From: Pythium myriotylum
Taxonomy: Eukaryota > Oomycota > Peronosporomycetes > Pythiales > Pythiaceae
Assembly (NCBI GenBank): GCA_023091665.1
Contig: JALJCQ010000027.1
Coordinates: 248,001 to 312,000 of the forward strand
DNA: 64,000 nt
Direction of reading: 5' to 3'
Below the pieces are notes generated by a model, which was not told the origin of the DNA, searched no databases, and saw nothing but the letters and a program-made list of their open reading frames with translations. The position numbers and the translations under genes were made by a program. Positions 1-9,482 of this stretch are shown piece after piece. Position 1 is the stretch's first letter. Every line of letters begins with the position of its first letter.

Positions 1-25
1 GTCGCCATCGCTGACGCGAGCGTGG

Positions 26-485
26 TATGGTATGTCCAGGTGCTGGTTGCGATGCAAGTTTGCAAGTGAGTATATTTTGTCGCCACAAGTTTGGTCCTAG
101 TTCCTACTGCCGCTGGGGTACATGGAAGAGGGCGCCCTCATGGGGACCATGGGGCGTCCTCTGTGGCGAGTTGATGAGTCGCGCCGTGATGATGCTGCTG
201 CTGCCAGGCGCACTCGTGCTGCGGGCAAAATGATGCCGTTCATGATGGTGCTGATCATGATGGTGCTGATCATGATGGTGCTGATCATGATGGTGCTGAT
301 CATGATGATGCTGTTCCTGATGATGCTGATCCTGATAATGCTGTTCATGCTGTTGTAGTGTTCATGCTATTGGTTGTTGATGCTGTTGGTTGTTGCTGTT
401 CATGCTGTTGGGAATGGTTGCTACGATAGTGGTTGCTGGCCGAGTGATCGGCTTGAACATGCTGAGTGAAGGTCGACACTCCACA
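26..485 (-). repeat. Gypsy-1 3' LTR (460 bp)
   Basis: Direct repeat of 5166-5595. It holds an internal 15 bp tandem repeat (unit GATCATGATGGTGCT, about four units at 240-300); the partner LTR has about two units, which explains the 30 bp length difference. Outside that array only about three substitutions were seen. Confidence 0.93.
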
Positions 486-560
486 ACACCCCCCAAAGTC
501 GATCACTCAAAATCACCGAAATGTATCCATGTTCGTCACAGCTGATTTGTAACCATGGTG

Positions 561-3500
561 TTACAAGTGGGCAATGGCATTTTCAAGTACGGGTACATCC
601 CGAGCCGTGATGTAGGCGCGCACGAGCACAGGCACATCCGAGTACATGTCCTGGAGTGGCTCCCACGAGTCTTCGTCGGCTTCAAGGCCACGCCACGCCA
701 CCAAAAGCTCCCACTGGCGTGTGGTGTTGTTGCGGCGATGATCGCGGATCTCGCGGACGGCCATGGTGAGCCCCTGGTGGGCGACATGGCGGCGGATCTC
801 TTCTGTCTCGTTGAGACTCGCATCGTGGTAGAACTTGAGACGCGTCGCGTGGACCTCGTAGCGCTCGTTGGTCAATATGTGTTGGATCACGTAAGAGTAA
901 GGGAGCGTCTCAGCGACGCGGAAAGGGCCCACCCAGCGGACCATGAGCTTGTTGCCGTCCAGACGGCTGTCAACGCGTGACCAGAGTACATAGTCTCCGA
1001 CATGGAAGTTGCTAGTGGTCCCGTGCTTCTTGCTGGCCATCTGTTGGAGGCGGCGCTTCTCCTTGGCGTCCACCGCGTCCCGGTGCCACCCTGCGAGGCT
1101 AGCTCGCAGTTTATCCAGCGCGGGAGCCGCCACCACGACGTCGATCGCGCGTACGCTGAGCTCATCGCTCGCCACAGTCGGGCGGAGGATCGTGTCGAGC
1201 GCAGTCGCTGCGGACAGACCCGTGAAGAGCTCGACCGGAGCTCTGCCGGCCAGGCTTGCGACGGGAGCATGATTCAAATTCGCTTGCACTATAGGAAGGA
1301 TGTAGCGCCAGCTCTTCGTGTCCAGTTGCGCCTCTAGAAGCAGTGCGCGGATCACCTGTAGTATATCGCGGTTGAGACGCTCAACCGTACCATTCAACCA
1401 TGGGGAGTAGACTGGAGTGAACGCCTGGACCCCCTTTAGCTGCTCACTCAACGTAGCCATGAGGGCGTTTTTAAAATGGCTGCCTTGGTCGGATTGCCAT
1501 TTCTTGGCTGCCCCGTAACGCTTGTACCAGTCAAGGATGGCTTCTGCAGCGGTGTCACTTGTTGGTGAGTCACAGGGCACCAGTTCACAAAAGTGGGTAA
1601 GTTCGTCCTTGAGGGCAAGGAGATATTTTTCGGTGCCGTATGATGGCCCCATGAACAGATAGTCCATGTGGAGCACCTCGTTGCGCTCAGTTGCTGCGTT
1701 GTGGTCGCCCCAATGGCGCTGCACGAGCTTCCCGCCTTTAATGTGCTTGCACAGCAAGCACTTCTGGTGGAACCGACGCACGTGCTGAGTTGCACGGTCT
1801 ATAGAGTAGTGTTGATTCAGCTGGTTCAACATGATGTCCTCGCCGCGGTGGCCTTGGACACCGCAGTGTGCGACGATCAGAATGCGTTGGAGTAGCTCGT
1901 TGTCTGTCGTAGGGATCCACAACTTGCCGTCAACTAGAATCATTTCGCCCTCTCGTGCATAATCGGTACCATCCAGGTCCCTGAGGTGTAGTTGCTGTGC
2001 GGCGGTCACGGCGGCCACGGTTGGCCACTCAAACGTGTCGTCCTGGAGCGGTCTGAGCTCAGAGACGTGGCCCTGCGCCCGGGTACGAACCACCCGCACC
2101 GCTACCTCACGCTCGTGCTCGTGCTCGCGTTCGGCACGGGGTCTCCACCTGGACACCATGTCCGCCCATACGTTGTCACTACCCCGAATGTGCTCGATCT
2201 CATACTTGAGGCCCACCAGTTTGAACGACCACCTCTGTAGCTTTCCTCGTACGTGTTGCTTCATCTCTGTGTCGTTGTCAAATACTTTGATCAAATTAGC
2301 GTGGTCGCAGAACATGCGAAAACCGTTCGGTCGTTGGAGCAAATATTCGAGATCACCGCATGCGCGCACTATTGGGTAGGCCTCTTTCTCGATAACAGAC
2401 CAGTTCACTTGCGCGCCACGGAAACATCCGCCTTTGCAGATTAACAGCTCGTGCTTTTGTTGCACAACGGGCTCACTCGCGTCCCACTGACGGACTTGAG
2501 TCACTATGGCAGCCCATCCTAGATCCGAGGCGTCTGTGAAAAGACAGACCTCCGCGTCTGCATGGGGAAACACTAGCTCGTTCGGGCTCGCCAGCACGCG
2601 TTTAGCGTTCTCATAGGAATCAATCTCTTCATCGGACCAGGATAGTGTCACCTTCTTAGCCTCCCGTGCCTTCTTACTGTGGTTCTTGAGCGACAGGTCA
2701 AGCTTGTGCTGGAGTGGCTCGAAGATGCGAGCGTAGTCGACGACAGACTCACGCATCCACCCAGCAGCACACAGGAAGTACTGCAATTCACCAGCGTTCG
2801 CCGGCAGTGGCAGACTGGTCAGTGCCTTGACGCGGTCGGGGTCTTGCTGCATGCCATCGCCACTAATCACACGTCCGCACCAGGTCACACTCTTCGCATA
2901 AACCGTGCTCTTCGGTGCGCTCAACCTCAGGTTGTATCGACGGAGTTTCAAAAAGAATGCGCGTAGGTTGTCAAGGTAATCCTCATCACTCGATCCGTAT
3001 ACTACGACGTCATCAATCCAGATGATCACGCTGTGATAGAGTTCGTCCGCGAACACCGTCTGCATCTGGCTCTGGAAATGGAGCGGTGAGTCCATCGCGC
3101 CTTGCGGCACTCTTAATGGAGTGTAGACGCCGTCATCGGTCATAAAACTGAATTGCTCCTGGCAGCTAGGGTCCAAAGGGAACTGCCAAAAGCCTTTGAA
3201 GAGATCGAACTTTCCCAGCGCCTTGGCTCCCCGAACACGGTCCTTCGCTTTCGCAAGGTCAGGCATGGTGCCAGCTATCGGTACGGTCATAGCATTCACC
3301 GGTCGATAGTCGTTGACGATCCTGAAGTCGTTCTCTGATCCGCTCTTCTTCACCAATATAGTTGCTGACGCCCACTTGCTGTGATTATTCTTCTTGATCA
3401 TGCCAAACCGCTCTAGGTCCTCAACATATTTCCGCATGAATTCGCTCTGCGCCTCAGGATAGCGCCTCTGGCGGCACCTATGCGGTGGGGCGTCCTCCTT

Positions 3501-5105
3501 GAACGTCACACGGAGTGGATCAACGTCAGCCGCAGCGTCAGGGCCCAAGCGAACTCGGAAGATGTCACTAAACGAACACAGGAGAGTCTTCAGTCGCGGT
3601 AGGAGCCGCGGCGGAAATCCGTTGTTGATGGCGTCACTCAACATACCGTGCATCAGGGCTTCGATCTCGCCTTCGCGGTCCTCACCAATGATGACGCCAT
3701 CAGGGATGTCGTCGCCATCAGGGATGTCGTCGCCATCGTCAGCTTGGCGACGGGCCAATTGCTCGAACATGCCATCCACATCGATGCCAAGGCTTTCCAG
3801 GGTCGGCCTGCCCATTAAGAAGGAGTCATCGTTGCCCTCGAGCACAAGGCAGGAGACGCGGCGGACGTTTACGTTGCCTGCCGGGGTCCCGATCTTCAGA
3901 TCCACCTCACACTTATGTGTGCACAGGTCTCGCTTCCCCCCCGCTGTCTCTATGGTCACAGGCTCATCAAGCTTCTTGTAAGTTGGCAGGATATCTAAAT
4001 CGCGCATCTCGTTCACTGCCTGCCGGGGAATCAAGTTGCACTCGGCGCCGGTGTCAGCGACAAAGGGAAGTTCGAACACGTCATTAATAATGACCATGCT
4101 GCGGCCCGGCTCACTGCCGGCCACTCGCAGGGTCTTGACCTGGACGTGGCGGGCAGCCTTGACCTTTCTCATAGCAGCAGTCGCTGCCTTCTTGTCTTCT
4201 TCGGACGCGGTCGGGCAATCACGAAGCCAGTGGTCACCTTTACAGTGCCAACACCCAGTGCGCGGCGCACGAGAAGCTTCTGTGAGAAAAGGGACGGTGC
4301 GCGGCGGTTGTGGTGTCGGCAGAGTAGCAGCGCCAGCGGGAGCCGCAGCACGCGGCGCACTTCGCCTCGACTCGACTTGGCGCCTCCCATTCGCCTCGGC
4401 GCTCATAACGTGGTAGTTCTGCTGCTCCCTGGCTCGCTCGAGCACCAGGTCGAACAGCGCAAGGTCGCTCGTCTTCGCAGCGCGGTGCTGGAATGCGACC
4501 AGGCGTTGGACCTCGGTTCTCAAGGCAGGCGGCTCTAGGTTGGCCGTCAAGATGCGGCAGCGGTCCTTCATCTTGTTCTTGTAGTCATCAGCAGTCGAGC
4601 TCGTAGTACCTAGTAGGTCCTTGAGACCCTTCTCCTCGATAATGCGATCGAAGTCACCGAAGTAGTTAACCAACCGTGCTTCAACGTCAGCCATGGACAT
4701 GTTCATCTTCAGATGGCGACGGAACAGGTCGTCGATGTCCGGTACGTGGCGGTTCTGCAGCTCGTTACATCGCTGCTTGATCTTATTCATGATTTCCTCA
4801 TCCGTCGCTAGCTCCTCATCCACTCGGAGGATATACTTGAAGAGCTGGTCGAGAAGGCGAGTCTCGATTGACGAGCGCACGCTCGCCATCACGGCCTCGA
4901 CGGCCTCGTTAGTGACGGCGCATCGCTCCACGATCCGGCGCTCATACTGTAGGCGATCACGGTGCCACTGCACCAGACTTGGTTGGTCCCACGAGGTCAA
5001 GCGAGGGGCCTTGATGAACTCGAACACAGGCGGCGCATTCATTTCGACGTCGCCGTCCTTGTCGACACGGCCAGGCGGCATCGCGCGGGCGAGGGTTGCT
5101 TCCAC
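561..5105 (-). CDS. Gypsy-1 gag-pol polyprotein (1514 aa) with C-terminal chromodomain
   Basis: Single open frame encoding the whole retrotransposon machinery. Gag occupies about residues 1-280. A zinc-knuckle variant CWHCKGDHWLRDC (CX2CX3HX4C) lies near residue 283, then an aspartic protease with ADTGAEC near 350. Reverse transcriptase follows, with the active-site variant WIDDVVVY near 695; RNase H shows FTDASDLGW near 857. The integrase has an HHCC zinc-binding region near 1080-1120 and a catalytic core (HMDYLF, SDQGSHF, NGTVERLNR) at about 1148-1237. The C-terminus (about 1455-1510) has chromodomain-like aromatic residues (WELLVAWRG, DSWEPL), typical of chromoviruses that target chromatin. 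The domain order PR-RT-RH-INT identifies Ty3/gypsy rather than copia. No stop or frameshift is seen. Confidence 0.95.
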   Translation of the reverse strand: MEATLARAMPPGRVDKDGDVEMNAPPVFEFIKAPRLTSWDQPSLVQWHRDRLQYERRIVERCAVTNEAVEAVMASVRSSIETRLLDQLFKYILRVDEELATDEEIMNKIKQRCNELQNRHVPDIDDLFRRHLKMNMSMADVEARLVNYFGDFDRIIEEKGLKDLLGTTSSTADDYKNKMKDRCRILTANLEPPALRTEVQRLVAFQHRAAKTSDLALFDLVLERAREQQNYHVMSAEANGRRQVESRRSAPRAAAPAGAATLPTPQPPRTVPFLTEASRAPRTGCWHCKGDHWLRDCPTASEEDKKAATAAMRKVKAARHVQVKTLRVAGSEPGRSMVIINDVFELPFVADTGAECNLIPRQAVNEMRDLDILPTYKKLDEPVTIETAGGKRDLCTHKCEVDLKIGTPAGNVNVRRVSCLVLEGNDDSFLMGRPTLESLGIDVDGMFEQLARRQADDGDDIPDGDDIPDGVIIGEDREGEIEALMHGMLSDAINNGFPPRLLPRLKTLLCSFSDIFRVRLGPDAAADVDPLRVTFKEDAPPHRCRQRRYPEAQSEFMRKYVEDLERFGMIKKNNHSKWASATILVKKSGSENDFRIVNDYRPVNAMTVPIAGTMPDLAKAKDRVRGAKALGKFDLFKGFWQFPLDPSCQEQFSFMTDDGVYTPLRVPQGAMDSPLHFQSQMQTVFADELYHSVIIWIDDVVVYGSSDEDYLDNLRAFFLKLRRYNLRLSAPKSTVYAKSVTWCGRVISGDGMQQDPDRVKALTSLPLPANAGELQYFLCAAGWMRESVVDYARIFEPLQHKLDLSLKNHSKKAREAKKVTLSWSDEEIDSYENAKRVLASPNELVFPHADAEVCLFTDASDLGWAAIVTQVRQWDASEPVVQQKHELLICKGGCFRGAQVNWSVIEKEAYPIVRACGDLEYLLQRPNGFRMFCDHANLIKVFDNDTEMKQHVRGKLQRWSFKLVGLKYEIEHIRGSDNVWADMVSRWRPRAEREHEHEREVAVRVVRTRAQGHVSELRPLQDDTFEWPTVAAVTAAQQLHLRDLDGTDYAREGEMILVDGKLWIPTTDNELLQRILIVAHCGVQGHRGEDIMLNQLNQHYSIDRATQHVRRFHQKCLLCKHIKGGKLVQRHWGDHNAATERNEVLHMDYLFMGPSYGTEKYLLALKDELTHFCELVPCDSPTSDTAAEAILDWYKRYGAAKKWQSDQGSHFKNALMATLSEQLKGVQAFTPVYSPWLNGTVERLNRDILQVIRALLLEAQLDTKSWRYILPIVQANLNHAPVASLAGRAPVELFTGLSAATALDTILRPTVASDELSVRAIDVVVAAPALDKLRASLAGWHRDAVDAKEKRRLQQMASKKHGTTSNFHVGDYVLWSRVDSRLDGNKLMVRWVGPFRVAETLPYSYVIQHILTNERYEVHATRLKFYHDASLNETEEIRRHVAHQGLTMAVREIRDHRRNNTTRQWELLVAWRGLEADEDSWEPLQDMYSDVPVLVRAYITARDVPVLENAIAHL

Positions 5106-5165
5106 TTGCGAGATTAGTTTTGCTTGCTGGATTGCTTGCTAACTGGCGTAAGCCAAAGAATTCTT

Positions 5166-5595
5166 TATGGTATGTCCAGGTGCTGGTTGCGATGCAAGTT
5201 TGCAAGTGAGTATATTTTGTCGCCACAAGTTTGGTCCTAGTTCCTACTGCCGCTGGGGTACATGGAAGAGGGCGCCCTCATGGGGACCATGGGGCGCCCT
5301 CTGTGGCGAGTTGATGAGTCGCGCCGTGATGATGCTGCTGCTGCCAGGCGCACTCGTGCTGCGGGCAAAATGATGCCGTTCATGATGGTGCTGATCATGA
5401 TGGTGCTGACCATGATGATGCTGTTCCTGATGATGCTGATCCTGATAGTGCTGTTCATGCTGTTGTAGTGTTCATGCTATTGGTTGTTGATGCTGTTGGT
5501 TGTTGCTGTTCATGCTGTTGGGAATGGTTGCTACGATAGTGGTTGCTGGCCGAGTGATCGGCTTGAACATGCTGAGTGAAGGTCGACACTCCACA
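5166..5595 (-). repeat. Gypsy-1 5' LTR (430 bp)
   Basis: Direct repeat of 26-485 with a contracted 15 bp array near 5381-5410. On the minus strand this is the promoter-bearing 5' LTR. Its outer edge abuts the TSD copy CGTGG at 5596-5600. Confidence 0.93.
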
Positions 5596-6733
5596 CGTGG
5601 GCCATGGGACTCGGGGCAACTCGTACGCTATTGCCACCGGCAGCACGGATGGGAACAGCTGTACCATCAACAAGACCTTCTTTATCGCACAGGCTGAATC
5701 CAATAGCCGTGTCCAGAATCTTGAGCCTGTTTTTCGAAGTCAACCAGAATAGGTTCCCCAGACGAACACGACAAGAATGGTCCTTCTGGGCGACTCCAAG
5801 AATGATATCCATGTGCACTTTGATGTCGTACAGGTTGAGTGCGAGCTGCACAAAGTTCATGACTATCAGCGCCGCTGTCGTCGATACCGAGGACAGTGCG
5901 CCCATGCTGAAAGCGCCAAATAGCGCATGGAACAGCTCGACGTTGAAAATCACAACCTCAGGTTTGAGGTCGGCGAGCGTTTCTGGCGTGGCGCTGTTGA
6001 GAGCGTTCTTGAGTCCCATTTTCATCACTGGGGGGAGTATTGCAACCAGCGTCTGCGTAGGACCACTAACCTTACCTAGTAATTCGTTGAACGCGGGGTA
6101 CAGGAACATTAGTGAACTTTGCAGCATCATGATCTTGGCGTACGCTTTCAACTCTTGCTGCGTCTGCTTGGACTCGCATATTTGGCGCCCCCATCGAGCG
6201 GTAACGCAGACTGCGAGGCCTATTCCCCATGCAAAGGACCCACCGAGCACGCAGAACGGCACGGGGAAGCCGACGGAGAACGCGAGAGCCACGACGAGCC
6301 CGATCGAACTGAGCGAGGCTATCAAGCACGAGAAGAACGCGAAGGCGCGCGAGCAGGAAAGGCTCGGAACTAACCGTCTCGCCGGCTCCATCACCAACAC
6401 TGTGATGCCGAACGATAGAGCGAACAGCCGACACCAGAAAACGAAATTGTCTCGTGGGCCTCTCTCGGGAGCGTTCAGAGGCGCAACTTCCATCGCTACA
6501 ACAGCCACCATCGCTGGTAGCGGCGTGAGCAGTACTACAACGAAGCAGCGCGCGTGTGTGTGCGTCGACGAGTACGCGTGGAGTTGAGTGAGCCGACATA
6601 CTGAATAGCTACCGTCCAGTTCGACTTGGTATCGCTCATAGCCCGAGATAGCTCGGCGCCACACCTGCGTGAGGAGACTTCGCATCGCCAGACGATCAAG
6701 CTCTGCCGGATGCCTGCTGGGATTTAGTGTCAA
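5596..6733 (-). pseudogene. Oomycete multi-pass membrane protein gene, 3' part severed by Gypsy-1
   Basis: The frame runs from an ATG at 6733 (alternative in-frame ATG at 6685, beginning MRSLLTQVWRRAI) to the retrotransposon junction, giving about 380 host residues. The N-terminus (YERYQVELDGSYS.. then a hydrophobic stretch with LLTPLPAMVAVV) resembles a large oomycete family of uncharacterised membrane proteins. About five or six hydrophobic segments lie between residues 65 and 310. The host frame ends inside the TSD at 5596-5600. The 20 bases before the other TSD copy (1-20) stay open in the continuing frame, so the empty site would have been coding. The rest of the gene lies outside the window. 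The function of the family is not known to me. Confidence 0.8.
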
Positions 6734-6950
6734 TCAAAAATAGCCGACTGAAAAGGCTGGTCAACTCAGCAGTAGAGTGAAAGTCGCGCCGAAAGTGACT
6801 TCAGCCGGTGGAGTCCAACCAAGAGGCGGGTGCGATGGAGAATTTGCCCACTCCGTGGAAACTTTGGGTCCCAATTCAATCGCCAAAAATTAAAAACAAA
6901 AACGGTGCTTCGCGAGGCCGCGGAACCGTTCATTTCGCATTCTTCGACCG

Positions 6951-8108
6951 ATGGTTCGCGTCCGTGGAAGCACGCGTGGAAGACGCGTGGAGGCGGTCGC
7001 GGCCGAAGCGCGTACGAGTGATGTAGCCGCAGATGAGCGCACCTCTCCAGTAACTGCGCGTGATATTGACTTCAAACACTTATGGCGGCGGCTACGCGCA
7101 GAAGGCTGGTCGGCAAAGCGACCAACGGGTCTCGCGAATGTTTGGACGTACACCACGCCCGATGGTGGTCACCATCTTGTGGGAGAGGATGCTGTTGTTG
7201 AATATGTTCTCTCATCTGCTCAAACTGAAAATGGAGAAGCTGATGACGAAGCAGATGACGTGGCGCCAGGAGATGAATTCGATTCCGTTCCCGACACTAG
7301 TCGTGCAACAACGAGGGCCTCGGCAGAATCAGCGTCCCCTGTCCAGCGCCGGTGACGGATTATCAGCGCTGGATGGGTGGTGTCGATGTACATGATCAGC
7401 TCCGGCTGCAGACTTATTCGCTACAAACATCAACGCGCTTCCGCAAGTACTATAAGAGCCTCTTCCTGGGGTTTGTTGATCTCGCGCTCGTGAATGCCTA
7501 TATTACTCATAAAGAGGCTGCACGACTAGACGGTGCAAACCCAATGAAACGTGGTGCGTGGTTTGGAGTGCTAATGCACCAACCTACTTCAACTCAAGGA
7601 CGTGGACTTTACCGGTGTTGTGGAGACGCCACCGCCGGAACAGCGCAAGCGCAAGCGGCCCTCGCTCGCGCTTTCGCATAAACTTGAGCAAAGTGAAGAC
7701 TGGGTCACTGTCTCTGGAATTCAAAAGCGTCGTCAGCGGTCGTGCAAGGTGTGCGCGCTTCTGCGCGAAGACCCGAAGAAGAAATCCTTTGCAACTACCT
7801 TTTTCTGCGAGAAATGCTCGGCAGATGACGCCAAATGCTGGCTGTGCAACAAAAGTCGACGCGAGTACAAGGGCGTGCTCAAGACCTGTTTTGACATTTG
7901 GCATGAGGACTTTTCATGCGGGCAGAGCGTTCCATCTCACCTTGGAAAGCGCTTCGTACTGCCCCGCCCAGGTCAAAAGACCGGCGCTCACAAAGCTACG
8001 CGTCGAGAGCGCCAGCTTCGTGCGAGGCGCGAACTGCAGCTCGTGGACGGCGACATTGACGAAGAATTGAAGAATGACGAGCCCAGCGACTCTGGTGACT
8101 TCCTGTAA
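6951..8108 (+). pseudogene. piggyBac-type transposase relic, catalytic core deleted
   Basis: Three pieces of one transposase lie in different frames. Piece 1 (6951-7355) is an N-terminal segment with LWRRLRAEGW and an acidic tail. Piece 2 (from about 7349) contains YQRWMGGVDVHDQLR and FRKYYKSLFLGFVDLALVNAY, the C-terminal part of the DDE_Tnp_1_7 (piggyBac) fold. Piece 3 (about 7590-8108) carries a Cys/His tail with CKVC, FFCEKC, WLCNKSR and TCFDIWH, as in oomycete piggyBac-derived proteins. The central region with the catalytic aspartates is absent: piece 1 joins piece 2 directly, out of frame, and another frameshift lies near 7585. No TTAA-flanked terminal repeats were identified. Confidence 0.78.
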
Positions 8109-9173
8109 TCGACTGATGAGTGTGCGATAAGCTATCCAAAGTGTCTGATTTCTTGATCTAGTGTACTTGCTATGTCGGAAATTCTGAAGTGTTGGGCCAC
8201 TGTGTGCTGCAGCACATCTGTGTTGACTGCTTTCTGATTCCCAGATAGTTACGACATACGTTGCTCGGGCCCCGTGAATTATGCCGTAAATGTGACGACG
8301 TAGTCTGAAAAACCTGTTGAGAATTTATTCACCTATCCCGATGTGGATAGTCTCCACCATACAAATCTGCAGGTACAAACGGATGTCGTAAGTTGCGACA
8401 AAGAGCTTCTCGGTTGGGTGGCCCGATTTTGGGAGTAGAGGGGTTAACAAAAGAGAGATTGACAGATGAAGATGAGTGCGTAATCCTGATCGGTGATTTC
8501 TTGGTGGTTTCTGGACGCACTCTTCAAAACATCATCAGCGTCAGACGTGACCAAATGCCTGGCGTTCCGCTCATGGAGTGGGCTGACTCCCAAAGTCTGT
8601 CCACCGACCATGAACGTTTCTCGGGGGCTGTGCGAAGGCAGCACAGCAACGCGTCGCCCACGCGGAAGCCAAGGAAGCTCTGAGTAGAGTGTCGCAAGGG
8701 AGACGCGTCAATATCGTCTCCAATCGTATGCACGGTAGACTTTCGCCAGCGGCGTCCACTCGCACGTTGTTGAAGATAGCGTGCTTTTGTAATTACAGTA
8801 TCAGCTCTCCCAGTCTCTTCCCTGGATTCCTTTTCTGGTCTCCTGGGAACAGTAGAGTCTGACTCTCCTGAGATGTGGTCCTCAGCAGCCTCAACCACAG
8901 TAAATCATTCGTTTGTCGGCCTGCCCACACTTGAAACGTGAGTGTCACGTGGTTGTCACTGTTTACGTCGTGATTGGCCGTCATCAATGTACTCAACATG
9001 CTGAGAATAACGGAGTCTACAGGAAGGAAGTGTACCGTACGACTTGGATGCACAGCGTCTCCTCTCCATCTGCGTTGAAACGTCCAACCCATCAAAATAT
9101 TCTCGCTCTGTACTTCATTCTTGGACTCATGTCATTTGAACTCCTTCTGGGTTTTGAACAACTTGTTTTGACG
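8109..9173. other. Intergenic region, no gene recognised
   Basis: Only short spurious frames. It includes the upstream region of LZ-1 with the shared motif TCACTGTTTACGT (8956-8968). Confidence 0.6.
8956..8968 (+). promoter_or_regulatory. Conserved upstream motif of LZ-1 (TCACTGTTTACGT)
   Basis: About 206 bp upstream of the LZ-1 ATG. The same motif recurs upstream of all five LZ copies (11803-11815, 38855-38867, 57217-57229, 60013-60025). Its core TGTTTAC equals a forkhead-type site; who binds it is unknown. Confidence 0.45.
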
Positions 9174-9482
9174 ATGACTTTTGTCGAGTGGCACTCTTCC
9201 CGATGCACCACCAACGGCGTTCATCAAAGAATGAAGCGGAAGCACCAAAGCCCGACAGTCAAGCAACGCATTCGTTCAAGAATCTACAACCTCACACTCG
9301 ATATCAGCGCGTTAAAGCAGCAGATCCATGACCTTTCGGTTCATCGGTCGCTGTTGACAACTCAGGCGAATAGGCAACCGAAGAGTCAGAGTGACACGGC
9401 CGCGAATACTGCTGACATGACTGACCGACGGCTCACGATTGATTTCTTGCTTGCTGATGCAAACAAGTCGGTTGACTCATAA
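9174..9482 (+). CDS. LZ-1: small basic/leucine-zipper ORF (102 aa)
   Basis: First of five dispersed copies. The ATG at 9174 is chosen because all copies begin M(R/T)FVEW. A basic stretch (MKRKHQSPTVKQRIRSRIYN) runs into a perfect four-leucine heptad (NLTLDISALKQQIHDLSVHRSLL, leucines spaced by seven), so a dimeric coiled coil is likely. This looks like a minimal bZIP-type or coiled-coil protein, but the basic region lacks the canonical N-x7-R of bZIP factors. The C-terminal half (RRLTIDFLLAD) is conserved between copies. This copy is the most diverged and ends ANKSVDS. No intron is evident. DNA binding is inference only. Confidence 0.6.
   Translation: MTFVEWHSSRCTTNGVHQRMKRKHQSPTVKQRIRSRIYNLTLDISALKQQIHDLSVHRSLLTTQANRQPKSQSDTAANTADMTDRRLTIDFLLADANKSVDS

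Larger units (their letters stand above)
26..5595 (-). mobile_element. Gypsy-1: complete Ty3/gypsy LTR retrotransposon (chromovirus type)
   Basis: Two long direct repeats (26-485 and 5166-5595) bracket one uninterrupted gag-pol frame on the minus strand. The flanks carry a perfect 5 bp target-site duplication, CGTGG at 21-25 and 5596-5600, which fixes both ends. Read on the minus strand the LTRs start TGTGG and end CCATA. A purine tract (minus TTTGGGGGG, 486-497) touches the 3' LTR. A possible primer-binding site starting TGGCTTACGCC lies about 9 nt inside the 5' LTR. The LTRs differ by only a few substitutions plus a repeat-number change, so insertion is recent. The intact frame means the copy could still be active. 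Confidence 0.95.

Noticed and set aside
240..350. Short regularly spaced repeats, considered as CRISPR
   Set aside because: Simple tandem 15 bp array inside an LTR with no spacers; the genome is eukaryotic.
5604..6587. 327-codon plus frame opposite the membrane-protein gene
   Set aside because: Antisense; the minus frame has hydrophobic segments and family resemblance, the plus frame has none.
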